DNA from: an uncultured bacterium
GTDB taxonomy: Bacteria; Verrucomicrobiota; Lentisphaeria; Oligosphaerales; Oligosphaeraceae
Direction of reading: 5' to 3'
DNA length: 48,767 nucleotides
Assembly (NCBI GenBank): GCA_900548225.1
Contig: URJM01000005.1
Span: 1-48,767, forward strand
Shown: positions 26,901 to 34,222 of the stretch, piece by piece
Layout: each line of letters opens with the position of its first letter
Numbering within the stretch: position 1 is the first letter of the stretch
The notes under the pieces: generated by a model
What the model was told of the DNA's origin: nothing
The model's database searches: none
The model's input: only the letters and a program-made list of their open reading frames with translations
Made by a program: the position numbers and the translations under genes

Positions 26901-27160
26901 AGCAGCGCGTCGGGGCGTTCGCGGCGGATGATTTCGTGGAGGTATTCCGGAGTCATCGGCTCGAGGTATGTGCGGTCGGCAAACTCGGGGTCGGTCATCA
27001 CCGTGGCCGGATTGCTGTTGAGAAGCACCAGCTCGTAGCCCTGCTGCTTCAGGACCTTGCAGGCCTGCACGCCGGAATAGTCGAACTCGCAACCCTGGCC
27101 AATGACGATGGGGCCCGCCCCCAGTAGCATTATCTTGTGGATGTCGGTGCGCTTTGGCAT
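23924..27160 (-). CDS. carB: Carbamoyl-phosphate synthase, large subunit
   Basis: Uses ammonia delivered by CarA, bicarbonate and two ATP to make carbamoyl phosphate for arginine and pyrimidine synthesis. The 1078 residues are full length (E. coli 1073). The internal duplication is plain: ATP-grasp half one with LLGAGPIVIGQGCEFDYSGV, LLNSNPATVMTDPE and LPTLGGQTALNLA, and half two with ILGGGPNRIGQGIEFDCCCV, MVNSNPETVSTDYD and GAIVQLGGQTPLNLA. ATP-grasp metal motifs EMNPRVSRSSALASKATG and EVNPRASRTVPFASKATG are intact, and the C-terminal MGS-like allosteric domain (about 935-1078) is present. It is last in the minus-strand glutamine run, 30 bases after pyrG and separated from carA by it, and converges with the glycoside hydrolase-like gene 42 bases away. 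Confidence 0.98.
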   Translation of the reverse strand: MPKRTDIHKIMLLGAGPIVIGQGCEFDYSGVQACKVLKQQGYELVLLNSNPATVMTDPEFADRTYLEPMTPEYLHEIIRRERPDALLPTLGGQTALNLAMEAWRSGVLKRYHVELIGADAEAISRAEDRNEFKATMESIGIRSANSGSAHSFEEAQVIARLIGRWPLVVRPGFTLGGTGGGIARNPEEFQAIVERGLEASLNHEVLVEESLLGWKEFEMEVMCDRKGTSVIVCSIENLDPMGVHTGDSITVAPAMTLTDREYQAMREDSLRVLKAIGIQTGGSNVQWAVNPDTGERLIIEMNPRVSRSSALASKATGFPIAKIAALLAVGYTLDELVNDITGHTPACFEPALDYVVVKVPRFTFEKFPAADSTLGTQMKAVGEAMAIGRSFDQAFQKALRSLETGHAGFGLEEKLAPLHELSDERVAAELERPNAERMYLLHEALERGWSIDRIFELTKIDRFFLRKLEGLVAFESTIQETEDSLREAKKLGYSDRQLAFALKTTERELRKRRKALGILPTYGTVDTCAGEFLASTPYYYSCYEEYDEPVRKGTSKGKIMILGGGPNRIGQGIEFDCCCVHAAFALKDAGYETIMVNSNPETVSTDYDTADELYFEPLTFEDILNIYEREKCLGAIVQLGGQTPLNLATALKEAGVRILGTPPEDIDAADDRGVFKGIARELGILQPPSGMALDAEEACRIAAKIGYPVLVRPSFVLGGRAMAIVSQEESLRKYMAEATSVSEGHPILIDKFLDDAQELDVDCISDGTRTVVGAIMEHVEQAGIHSGDSACSIPPRDLPESVLAEIRGEADRLAKALHVVGLMNIQFAVQEGKVYVIEVNPRASRTVPFASKATGVPLAKYAARCMAGESLESLGFTREPRIPFTAFKEAVFQFSKFPGVDVTLSPEMKSTGEVMGIDMDAASAYLKSQDAAGNRLPRTGGVFISIRDTDKQHALPWLKVLAAQEFTFYATPGTGRLLYENGIPCHAVFKLSEGRPNLRDLVLERKIQWIVNIPDVNDDGAKMRSYAIQFGLPITTTTAALQMAAEGLASSSIDAGRVDICSLQEYQRIAQDRGQCGR

Positions 27161-27190
27161 GGGATGTATAAGATGATGTGGTGGAAAAAG

Positions 27191-28807
27191 TTATTTGGTA
27201 TGGATGGAAGCAGCGCCCCGCCGGGTGGCGGCCTCGGCCAGCCCCGAGAAGAGCGGATGCGCCTTGAATGGGCGCGAAAGGAATTCCGGGTGGAACTGGC
27301 ACCCGATGTAGAAGGGATGCCCCTGGAGCTCGACAATCTCCACGAGGGAATTGTCAGGGCTCGTGCCCGCAATGCGCAGGCCGCCCTCTTCGATGGCGTC
27401 GCGGTAGCGGTTGTTGAATTCGAACCGGTGCCTGTGGCGTTCGGAAATCTCCCTTTGCCCGTAGAGTGAGGCGGTCTTCGTGCCGTCGGCGATGGCGCAT
27501 GGGTATGCGCCGAGGCGCATTGTGCCGCCTTTCCGGCGGACTCCGCGCTGGCTTTCCATCAGGTCGATGACAGGGTGTGGCGTCTGCGGGTCGAACTCCG
27601 TCGAGTTCGCATCCGCCAGTCCGAGGACGTTTCTGGCGAATTCTATGACCATGCACTGCATTCCGAGGCAGATTCCGAGGCACGGGATGCCATGGGCGCG
27701 TGCATACGACAGCGCCGAAATCTTGCCCTCAATGCCACGGGAGCCAAAGCCGCCTGGAACAATCACGCCATCGTATTCGGAGAGTTTTTCCGGGGACTTC
27801 TCAAGGTCCTCCGACTCGATCATCTCGCACTCCACCCTGGTGCGAAGCTTGATGCCGGAGTGGGACAGGGACTCGAAGATGCTCTTGTAGGCATCCTTGA
27901 GGCCGGCGTATTTCCCGACAAGGGCGATGCGGCAGCTCCTTGCCGGATGGAGGACACGGTCAAGCAACTCCCGCCAGTCGTCCATCCGCCTCTCGGTGAC
28001 GGGCAGCCCCAGGAGACGAAGCACCTTTTCGTCAAAACCCCTGTCGGCAAGCTCCTGCGGGACTTCGTAGATCGAGTGCTTGACATCCTGCTCCTCGACT
28101 ACGTATTCGCCGGGGACGTTGCAGAAGAGGGCGAGTTTTCTTCGATGCTCCTCCGCCATGGGGACTTCCGTGCGGCACACCAGCATGTCGGGGAAGAGTC
28201 CGATGTTGTGGAGGATGCTGACGGACTGCTGGCTGGGCTTGGTCTTCAGCTCCCCGGCGGCGTGGATGAAGGGCACCAGCGTCAGGTGAATGACAAGCGC
28301 GTTGCCGATGCCGGCCTCGTTCTTGAACTGGCGCACGGCCTCCAGAAAGGGGAGGGACTCGATGTCCCCGGCGGTGCCCCCGATCTCCGTCATCACAATG
28401 TCAACCCCTTCCTTCGCCGCACTCCTGATGGCGGCCTTGATTTCGTCGGTGATGTGGGGGATCATCTGGACGGTGGCGCCAAGGTACTTCCCCTCGCGCT
28501 CGCGGGAGATGACGCTGCTGTAGATTCTGCCGCTGGTGTAGTTGCTGTGGCGGTCGCAGACCACGTCGGCAAAGCGCTCGTAATGCCCGAGGTCCAGGTC
28601 CGCCTCGGTCCCGTCGTCGGTCACATAGACCTCGCCGTGCTGGTAGGGGGACATCGTGCCTGGGTCCACATTCAGATAGGGGTCGAACTTCTGCATCGCG
28701 ACACGGTAGCCGTGCGCCTTGAGCAGATACGCCAGGCTGGCGGCGGTAATCCCCTTTCCAAGCCCTGAGACAACGCCGCCTGTGACAAAGATGAACTTAG
28801 TAGACAT
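27191..28807 (-). CDS. pyrG: CTP synthase (glutamine-hydrolysing)
   Basis: Aminates UTP to CTP with glutamine nitrogen and ATP. The 538 residues are standard. The synthetase half begins KFIFVTGGVVSGLGKGITAA with the P-loop, followed by MQKFDPYLNVDPGTMSPYQH, GEVYVTDDGTEADLDLGHYE and TEIGGTAGDIES. The class I glutamine amidotransferase half has VPGGFGSRGIEGK, the nucleophile Cys in CLGICLGMQCMVIEFARN and the HPE pair in CQFHPEFLSRPFKAH. All catalytic residues are visible. It lies between carA (21 bases upstream) and carB (30 bases downstream), an unusual split of the carAB pair that still places all three pyrimidine amidation genes in one transcript fed by glutamine. Confidence 0.98.
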   Translation of the reverse strand: MSTKFIFVTGGVVSGLGKGITAASLAYLLKAHGYRVAMQKFDPYLNVDPGTMSPYQHGEVYVTDDGTEADLDLGHYERFADVVCDRHSNYTSGRIYSSVISREREGKYLGATVQMIPHITDEIKAAIRSAAKEGVDIVMTEIGGTAGDIESLPFLEAVRQFKNEAGIGNALVIHLTLVPFIHAAGELKTKPSQQSVSILHNIGLFPDMLVCRTEVPMAEEHRRKLALFCNVPGEYVVEEQDVKHSIYEVPQELADRGFDEKVLRLLGLPVTERRMDDWRELLDRVLHPARSCRIALVGKYAGLKDAYKSIFESLSHSGIKLRTRVECEMIESEDLEKSPEKLSEYDGVIVPGGFGSRGIEGKISALSYARAHGIPCLGICLGMQCMVIEFARNVLGLADANSTEFDPQTPHPVIDLMESQRGVRRKGGTMRLGAYPCAIADGTKTASLYGQREISERHRHRFEFNNRYRDAIEEGGLRIAGTSPDNSLVEIVELQGHPFYIGCQFHPEFLSRPFKAHPLFSGLAEAATRRGAASIHTK

Positions 28808-28828
28808 AACTAGTTGCAGTGCAGATAG

Positions 28829-29908
28829 TTACAAAGACATTAACTCGCGGAGGCGCCCAAAGAGGTGCCGGGAGTCGAAGGGGCCGGGCGCCGCCTCGGG
28901 GTGGTATTGGACGGAGAATGCCGGCGCGTTCTTGTGGCGGACTCCCTCGATTGTCCTGTCGTTCAGGTTGACATGGGTCACCTCGAGGCATTCGGGGAGC
29001 CCATCAGGGAGGATTGCGAAGTTATGGTTCTGGGATGTGATTTCGACGCATCCGCTGGCGAGGTCCTTCACGGGGTGGTTGCATCCGTGGTGCCCGAAGG
29101 GGAGGCGCCCTGTCCTGGCGCCGCATGCAAGCCCGAGGATCTGATGCCCGAGGCAGATTCCCATGATTGGCACCTTTCCAAGTAGTTCCCTGACGCATTC
29201 GACGGCTCCCTTTACGCCGCTTGGGTCTCCGGGGCCGTTGGAGAGGAGGAGGCCGTCAGGCCTCGCCGCAAGAATCTCCCCCGGGGTGGCGCCGACGGGG
29301 AGGACGGTGACCCTGAAGCCGTTTGCCGCAAGCTGCCGCAGAATGTTGTATTTGACGCCGCAGTCGAGGACGACGACGTGCCTGTCGCCCTCGGAAGACC
29401 ACTGGTACGCCTCCTTTGCGGCAACCTGGGATGCGCAGTCGATTCCGTCCAGCCCGCTCCATTCGCGGGCTCTTCTGACGGCCTCCTCGCAGGGCAGCGG
29501 GGTTCCGTCGGCGTGTATCCATGCGCGCTGCGTGCCTGTTTCGCGCAGATGGAGGACAAGCCGCCGCGTGTCGACCCCCGAGATGGCCGGCCTTCCATGC
29601 CGGGCCAGCAGTTCCCGCAGGCTCTCCTCGCTTCTCCAGGAGGAGGGCGGGTTCATCTGCTGCACCACGAGGCCGTTAAGGAAGAGGCTCCGCGACTCCA
29701 TGTCCTCGCGGTTGCATCCGTAGTTGCCGACCTCGGCAGTGGAGAGGGCGACAATCTGGCCGTAGTAGGACGGGTCGGAGGCTATCTCCTGGTAGCCGGT
29801 CATTCCCGTGTTGAAGACCGCTTCGCCAGGCATGTCGACGGGGGCTCCGCAGGAGTCTCCCCTGAAGACCGTCCCGTCCGCCAAGGCTATGTATGAATCA
29901 TTGGGCAT
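28829..29908 (-). CDS. carA: Carbamoyl-phosphate synthase, small (glutaminase) subunit
   Basis: Hydrolyses glutamine and channels ammonia to CarB. The 359 residues are typical. The N-terminal domain has LADGTVFRGDSCGA, EAVFNTGMTGYQEIASDPSY and QIVALSTAEVGNYG. The class I amidotransferase domain shows SNGPGDPSGVKGAVE, nucleophile Cys in MGICLGHQILGLA, GHHGCNHPVKDL, ITSQNHNFAI and the catalytic His-Glu in VQYHPEAAPGPFDS. The start ATG is preceded by CAGGAAC; purF ends 45 bases upstream on the same strand and pyrG begins 21 bases downstream, so it is an internal member of the purF-carA-pyrG-carB run. Confidence 0.98.
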   Translation of the reverse strand: MPNDSYIALADGTVFRGDSCGAPVDMPGEAVFNTGMTGYQEIASDPSYYGQIVALSTAEVGNYGCNREDMESRSLFLNGLVVQQMNPPSSWRSEESLRELLARHGRPAISGVDTRRLVLHLRETGTQRAWIHADGTPLPCEEAVRRAREWSGLDGIDCASQVAAKEAYQWSSEGDRHVVVLDCGVKYNILRQLAANGFRVTVLPVGATPGEILAARPDGLLLSNGPGDPSGVKGAVECVRELLGKVPIMGICLGHQILGLACGARTGRLPFGHHGCNHPVKDLASGCVEITSQNHNFAILPDGLPECLEVTHVNLNDRTIEGVRHKNAPAFSVQYHPEAAPGPFDSRHLFGRLRELMSL

Positions 29909-29953
29909 CTTTGTTCCTGTGGGTGTGAAGTGTTTCCTGGGGATGGGGGCTCG

Positions 29954-31702
29954 TCAGTATGCGCGTCCGGAGAGGTTGCCGGCGTAGTTCACAAGCGCCT
30001 GGTTGACGACGCGGTTGCCCCCTGGCGTCGGGTAGTCGCCGGTGAAATACCAGTCCCCCGTGTGGTGGGGGATGCATCTCCTCAAGTCCTGGCATGACGG
30101 GAAGACGACCCGCAGCTCCGCCCTGAGGGAGTCGGGCAGAAGCCGCAGGCGGATTGCCTCGGTGACCTCGTCGTCGGTGAAGGGCTCGTAGAGCCTTGCG
30201 GCCTGGTTCTTCATTTCGCTGTCGGGCTTCAGAAGGTCCGCCTGGGCCGCGCGGACGGTCTCACTGAAGAGCTCCTCCAGCCCGCGACGGTGAATGAGGT
30301 CCATGCAGGCCTGGAAGGCCACCAGCTCCCCGAAGGAGGCCATGTCAATCCCGTAGCAGTCGGGATAGCGGATCTGGGGTGCCGACGAGACGACGACGAT
30401 GCGCTTCGGGGAGAGCCTGTCGAGAATGGGGAGGATTGCCCGGCGCATGGTGTTGCCGCGGACAATCGAGTCGTCGATGACCACCAGGTTGTCCTCGTCG
30501 GGGTGGACAAGGCCGTAGGAGACGTCGTAGACGTGGGGGAAGAGTTCGTCCCGCCTTCCCGCGTCGCTGATGAAGGTCCTGAACTTTGCGTCCTTGACTG
30601 CGACCATGCCGAATCGGAGCCGCCGTCCCTGCCGGAGTTCGTCCAGTGCGTCGAGCATTCCGTGGAAGCTGACCTGGGCGGTATTCGGGATGTACGAGAA
30701 GACCGTGTGGTCGTAGTCGTTTTGGACCGCATTGAGCACCTTGGGGACGACCGCCCTGCCGAGGGCGCGGCGCTCGAGCTGGATTTCGCCGTCGTTTCCA
30801 CGGGAGAAGTAGATTCGTTCGAAGACGCACTTCCTGGGTTCGGCCTTCGGCAGGCACCTTGCCAGGTCGGGGGAGCCTTCCCTGGGGATTGTAAGGATGT
30901 GCCCCGGCGGCAGCTCCAGCACCTTTTCGGATGGCAGGTTGAATGCGGTCTGGATTGCGACCCGTTCGGAGGCGACCACCGCCTCCTCCTCGTCCACATA
31001 GTAGAATGCGGGCCGGATCCCGTGGGCGTCGCGGAATGCGAATGCGTCCCCGTTTCCGAGTATCCCGCAAATGACAAAGCCGCCATCCCAGTGGGCGGCG
31101 GCTTCGGAGACTGCGGGTTTGAGTGCGCCGCAATGCTTTTCGAGGTGATGCGCCAGGTCTGCGATAAGGACCTGGCAGTCCTGCGTCCCCTTCAGGTGGT
31201 ATCCCTGGCTTGTGAGCCGCGCGAAGATGTCCCTGGTGTTGGTCAGGTTGAAGTTTCCCGCCAGGAGCAGGGTGCCTTCGCGCCTGAAGCTGTCGTTCAC
31301 CACGGGGTGGCATGCGTCAAGGGTCCTTCTTCCGAAGGTGCCGTAGCGCAGATGGCCGAGGTAGACGTCCCCGCAGAAGGGCCTCTCCAGCGCCGCGAAG
31401 GAGCCCTGGTCCCCCGTGGAGATTGAGTTGCCGAGCATTCCCGAGATGCGCTCCAGCAAGTCCGCCAGCGGCATCGAGGAGCAGCTCTTCTCCAGCTGGT
31501 AGAAGGGGCGTCCCGAAGGCACGTCCAGCCCCAGGCACGCGATTCCCGCGCCGTCCTGTCCCCGGTTGTGCTGCTTCTCCAGCAGCAGGGAGAGCTTTTC
31601 GAAGCCGTATGCGGACGTGCCGTACTTCGCGGCGTAGTGTGCAAGGGGCTTTCTAAGGCGCAGCAGGGCTACGCCGCATTCGTGTTTGATGCAGTCGGAC
31701 AA
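29954..31702 (-). CDS. purF: Amidophosphoribosyltransferase-family protein
   Basis: Catalyses the first step of purine synthesis, PRPP plus glutamine to phosphoribosylamine. The start is decided by the ribosome site: GAGGAGG, six bases, then TTG at 31702, giving 582 residues. Larger readings would run into glnN. The Ntn-type glutaminase begins MSDCIKHECGVALLRLRKPL, with the nucleophile Cys9 probably exposed by removing an 8-residue propeptide. KQHNRGQDGAGIA, GHLRYGTFGRRTLDACHPV and NFNLTN follow. The phosphoribosyltransferase domain has the PRPP loop NLVVIDDSIVRGNTMRRAI. It is longer than classical PurF (about 505) and has a C-terminal extension ending DWYFTGDYPTPGGNRVVNQA; I recall similar long forms from Bacteroidetes. 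A second PurF elsewhere cannot be excluded. Confidence 0.9.
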   Translation of the reverse strand: MSDCIKHECGVALLRLRKPLAHYAAKYGTSAYGFEKLSLLLEKQHNRGQDGAGIACLGLDVPSGRPFYQLEKSCSSMPLADLLERISGMLGNSISTGDQGSFAALERPFCGDVYLGHLRYGTFGRRTLDACHPVVNDSFRREGTLLLAGNFNLTNTRDIFARLTSQGYHLKGTQDCQVLIADLAHHLEKHCGALKPAVSEAAAHWDGGFVICGILGNGDAFAFRDAHGIRPAFYYVDEEEAVVASERVAIQTAFNLPSEKVLELPPGHILTIPREGSPDLARCLPKAEPRKCVFERIYFSRGNDGEIQLERRALGRAVVPKVLNAVQNDYDHTVFSYIPNTAQVSFHGMLDALDELRQGRRLRFGMVAVKDAKFRTFISDAGRRDELFPHVYDVSYGLVHPDEDNLVVIDDSIVRGNTMRRAILPILDRLSPKRIVVVSSAPQIRYPDCYGIDMASFGELVAFQACMDLIHRRGLEELFSETVRAAQADLLKPDSEMKNQAARLYEPFTDDEVTEAIRLRLLPDSLRAELRVVFPSCQDLRRCIPHHTGDWYFTGDYPTPGGNRVVNQALVNYAGNLSGRAY

Positions 31703-31751
31703 GGAACGCCTCCTCGTAAATGGGTGGTTTCCGGGCGGTTTTCGACAATAG

Positions 31752-31790
31752 GAATCCGCAGAGGCCTTATGATGGACCGCCTGCGGATTC
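31752..31790 (-). promoter_or_regulatory. Perfect 10-bp hairpin between glnN and purF
   Basis: GAATCCGCAG (31752-31761) and CTGCGGATTC (31781-31790) form an uninterrupted stem with a 19-base loop, 22 bases after the glnN stop and 50 before the purF start. No T-tract follows on the minus strand. It could be an mRNA 3'-end stabiliser, a partial terminator that lets high glnN expression fall off into purF, or a processing site. Confidence 0.55.
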
Positions 31791-31811
31791 GGTGTCGCCC
31801 GTGGTGGGATT

Positions 31812-33905
31812 CTAGCAGATGAAGAGCATTTCCCGATACTTTGGCAGCGGCCACAGGTCGTCGTCAATAATCGACTCCAGCTTGTCCACCGCGGCGCGCA
31901 GTGCAGTCATGGCGGGAATGATGCCGTCTTCCTTTTCGAGCGCCTTTTCGAGCGCCTTGATCTGCCTGCTCATGGTCTCGATGGCCTCGCCCATCTCCTT
32001 CCTGGCTTCGCCGATGGAGGGGCACTCCTTCGGCGCGTCAAGCTTGAGATACTCCTTCATCGCGACAGGGCGGATCATGCTCTTGGCAATCTCCAGCGCA
32101 ATGCGTCCCTCGATGTCAAGCCGACGCTCGTAGTCCTCCAGGAAGACCATGTAGCGGGACTCCATCTCGGCTTCGCTCAGCACGCCGTACTTCTCGAAGA
32201 GCTTCTTGTTGCCCTTGTCGCGCAGGGGCTTGATTGCCGCAGGGGTGTCGGCCAGGTTCGGAAGACCCCGCTTCTCCGCCTCCTTCGGCCACTCCTTCGT
32301 GTAGCCGTCGCCGTTGAAGATAACACGCCTGTGGGCGCTGATCTCCTTCTTGAGAAGCTCCTGCAACCCGGCGTTGAAGCCGGCGGCGTCAAGCTTTTCA
32401 AGGGTGTCGCTGATGCCGTCCAACGCCTCGGCCACAATCGTGTTGAGCACCATGTTGACTTCGGCGCAGGACTGGGAGGAGCCCGGCGCGCGGAATTCGA
32501 ACTTGTTGCCGGTGAAGGCAAAGGGGCTCGTCCTGTTGCGGTCGGTCGCGTCACGCTTGAGGGTCGGAAGCGCGTCGACGCCGATTCGCAGCGTGGATGC
32601 CTTCCTGCTCTTGTTGGAGGTGCCGTTGACAAGCTGGTTGATGACCTCCTCGAGCTGCTCGCCCAGGAAGGTGGAGATGATGGCGGGAGGCGCCTCGTTG
32701 GCGCCAAGACGGTGGTCGTTGCCAATGCCGGCCGTGGCGGAGCGAAGCAGGTCGCTGTGGACGTCGAGCGCGTGGATGACAGCCGTCAGCATGGTCATGA
32801 AGATCGCGTTCTCCTCGGGGTTCGTGCCCGGGTCGAAGAGATTGCGCTTGCCGTAGGAAATCGCCCAGTTGTTGTGCTTGCCGCTGCCGTTGATGCCGGC
32901 GAAGGGCTTCTCGTGGAGCAGGCAGACAAGGCCGTGGCGGTCTGCGGTCTGGCGCAGGACTTCCATGATCAGCATGTTGTGGTCGACGGCCAGGTTCAGC
33001 TCCTCGAAGATGGGCGCCAGCTCGAACTGCGCAGGGGCGACCTCGTTGTGGCGGGTCTTCGCTGGAATGCCAAGGCGCCACAGCTCGTTCTCGGCGTCGG
33101 TCATGAAGGCCAGGATGCGGGAGGGGATGCTGCCGAAGTAGTGGTCCTCAAGCTGCTGGTGCTTCGCCGGCGGCGCGCCGTAGAGGGTGCGGCCGGTCTG
33201 CAGAAGGTCCGGTCGCTGCAGGTAGAACTTCTTGTCAATCAGGAAGTATTCCTGCTCCGCGCCCAATGTCACGGTCACAGGCGCCTCCTCAAGGCCAAAA
33301 CACTTCATTAGGCGGACAACTGCCCGCTTCAGCGCCTGGGTCGAACGCAGGAGCGGGGTCTTCTTGTCAAGGACCTCCCCCGTGTAGGAGCAGAATACCG
33401 TGGGGATGCAGAGGGTCGCACCGTTGGCATGGTGCTTGATGAAGGCGGGGCTGGTGGGATCCCAGGCAGTGTAGCCACGGGCCTCGAAGGTGCTGCGAAG
33501 ACCGCCGGACGGGAAGCTGGACGCGTCGGGCTCGCCAATGGTCAGGGTCTTGCCCGAAAACTCCAGAATCGCCTTGCCCTGGGAAAACTCCAGGAAGGAG
33601 TCGTGCTTCTCGGCAGTGCCGCCGGTCAACGGCTGGAACCAGTGGGTGTAGTGGGTCGCCCCACGGGAAACCGCCCACTCCTTCATCGCAGTGGCAACCT
33701 CGTCCGCAATGCTGGCGTCCAGGGGCTGCATGCCGTTGATGGTCGCTATCAGTTTCTTGTAGGTCGTCTTCGGAAGGTGCTCCGCCATCTTCGCGTTGTC
33801 GAAGACATCAGCGGCAAAGAAGTCCAACAACTTCGCACCCTGCGGCTCCGACGCTTCAGTGCGACGGTCGGAAATCTTGCACACGGCATCGAATCTCTTT
33901 TGCAT
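31812..33905 (-). CDS. glnN: Glutamine synthetase type III
   Basis: Makes glutamine from glutamate, ammonia and ATP. At 697 residues it belongs to the large GSIII family rather than GlnA type I (about 470). Family-specific features: the N-terminal FFAADVFDNAKMAEHLPK, THYTHWFQPLTGGTAEKHDS near 102-121, GGLRSTFEARGYTAWDPTSP, CIPTVFCSYTGEVLDKKTPLL in two adjoining pieces, VTLGAEQEYFLID (metal Glu), NGSGKHNNWAISYG, NRTSPFAFTGNKFEFRAPGSSQ and the long C-terminal helical part. The start ATG lies 64 bases after the predicted sigma-54 start site. It heads the minus-strand run glnN-purF-carA-pyrG-carB, all downstream consumers of its product, and faces gltB across a shared control region. Confidence 0.97.
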   Translation of the reverse strand: MQKRFDAVCKISDRRTEASEPQGAKLLDFFAADVFDNAKMAEHLPKTTYKKLIATINGMQPLDASIADEVATAMKEWAVSRGATHYTHWFQPLTGGTAEKHDSFLEFSQGKAILEFSGKTLTIGEPDASSFPSGGLRSTFEARGYTAWDPTSPAFIKHHANGATLCIPTVFCSYTGEVLDKKTPLLRSTQALKRAVVRLMKCFGLEEAPVTVTLGAEQEYFLIDKKFYLQRPDLLQTGRTLYGAPPAKHQQLEDHYFGSIPSRILAFMTDAENELWRLGIPAKTRHNEVAPAQFELAPIFEELNLAVDHNMLIMEVLRQTADRHGLVCLLHEKPFAGINGSGKHNNWAISYGKRNLFDPGTNPEENAIFMTMLTAVIHALDVHSDLLRSATAGIGNDHRLGANEAPPAIISTFLGEQLEEVINQLVNGTSNKSRKASTLRIGVDALPTLKRDATDRNRTSPFAFTGNKFEFRAPGSSQSCAEVNMVLNTIVAEALDGISDTLEKLDAAGFNAGLQELLKKEISAHRRVIFNGDGYTKEWPKEAEKRGLPNLADTPAAIKPLRDKGNKKLFEKYGVLSEAEMESRYMVFLEDYERRLDIEGRIALEIAKSMIRPVAMKEYLKLDAPKECPSIGEARKEMGEAIETMSRQIKALEKALEKEDGIIPAMTALRAAVDKLESIIDDDLWPLPKYREMLFIC

Positions 33906-33979
33906 TTCAGTGTCTCCAGTTCAGGATAGGTGAGTCCGCCAGGACGGAAATGACCCGGCTGACAAAATGTCGGCGGCAA

Positions 33980-33996
33980 AGCAAAGGGCGTGCCAA
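33980..33996 (-). promoter_or_regulatory. Sigma-54 promoter of glnN
   Basis: On the minus strand TTGGCACG, CCCT, TTGCT (plus 33996 down to 33980) matches the RpoN consensus TGGCACG-N4-TTGC with GG-N10-GC exact: GG at plus 33994-33993, GC at 33982-33981. Predicted start is near 33969, 64 bases before the glnN ATG. The same core occurs for gltB in the opposite direction. Confidence 0.88.
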
Positions 33997-34039
33997 GTCC
34001 ACTGGCAAGGCGGAAAAACTCCCGGGCCCCATCATGCTA

Positions 34040-34054
34040 TTACAATCTTTGTAA
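34040..34054. promoter_or_regulatory. Operator-like dyad 1 (TTACA-N5-TGTAA)
   Basis: TTACA, ATCTT, TGTAA, extended by A/T to 17 bases of perfect two-fold symmetry in the arms. The centre (34047) is about 78 bases upstream of the predicted glnN start and 111 upstream of the gltB start, a usual range for an enhancer-binding activator of sigma-54. A further TGTAA half-site follows at 34055-34059. Confidence 0.7.
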
Positions 34055-34071
34055 TGTAAACAAGGGATAAT

Positions 34072-34086
34072 TTACACCATTTGTAA
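34072..34086. promoter_or_regulatory. Operator-like dyad 2 (TTACA-N5-TGTAA)
   Basis: TTACA, CCATT, TGTAA. Centre 34079 is 32 bases, three helical turns, from dyad 1, and about 79 upstream of the gltB start and 110 upstream of the glnN start. It is the mirror partner of dyad 1. The motif is not the NtrC consensus GCACC-N7-GGTGC, so the cognate regulator is unknown. Confidence 0.7.
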
Positions 34087-34130
34087 CGGCATTCCATAGT
34101 TTGTCGTTCCTCCTCCGCCTCCCGTGGGTG

Positions 34131-34147
34131 TTGGCACGTCCCTTGCT
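34131..34147 (+). promoter_or_regulatory. Sigma-54 promoter of gltBD
   Basis: TTGGCACG, TCCC, TTGCT: exact GG-N10-GC spacing (GG 34133-34134, GC 34145-34146). Predicted start near 34158, 65 bases before the gltB ATG. It is the divergent twin of the glnN promoter. Confidence 0.88.
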
Positions 34148-34222
34148 TTATCGCGGCCGCGGTTTTCTGGCGCGGAGCGCCTTGATTTGCCTACCATACC
34201 TAACACTTGCGACCTCACCAAA

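Noticed and set aside
31703..31867. Longer N-terminus for purF overlapping glnN
   Set aside because: GAGGAGG before TTG 31702 and the position of the nucleophile Cys favour the short start.
34040..34086. GlnR/TnrA (TGTNA-N7-TNACA) or NtcA (GTA-N8-TAC) site
   Set aside because: The dyads have the opposite arm order (TTACA then TGTAA) and a 5-base gap; the only TGTAAA...TTTACA pair has a 10-base gap.
34124..34222. Upstream GTG start for gltB
   Set aside because: It lies before the -24/-12 promoter and would add 33 residues ahead of the normal N-terminus, moving the catalytic Cys from residue 28 to 61.
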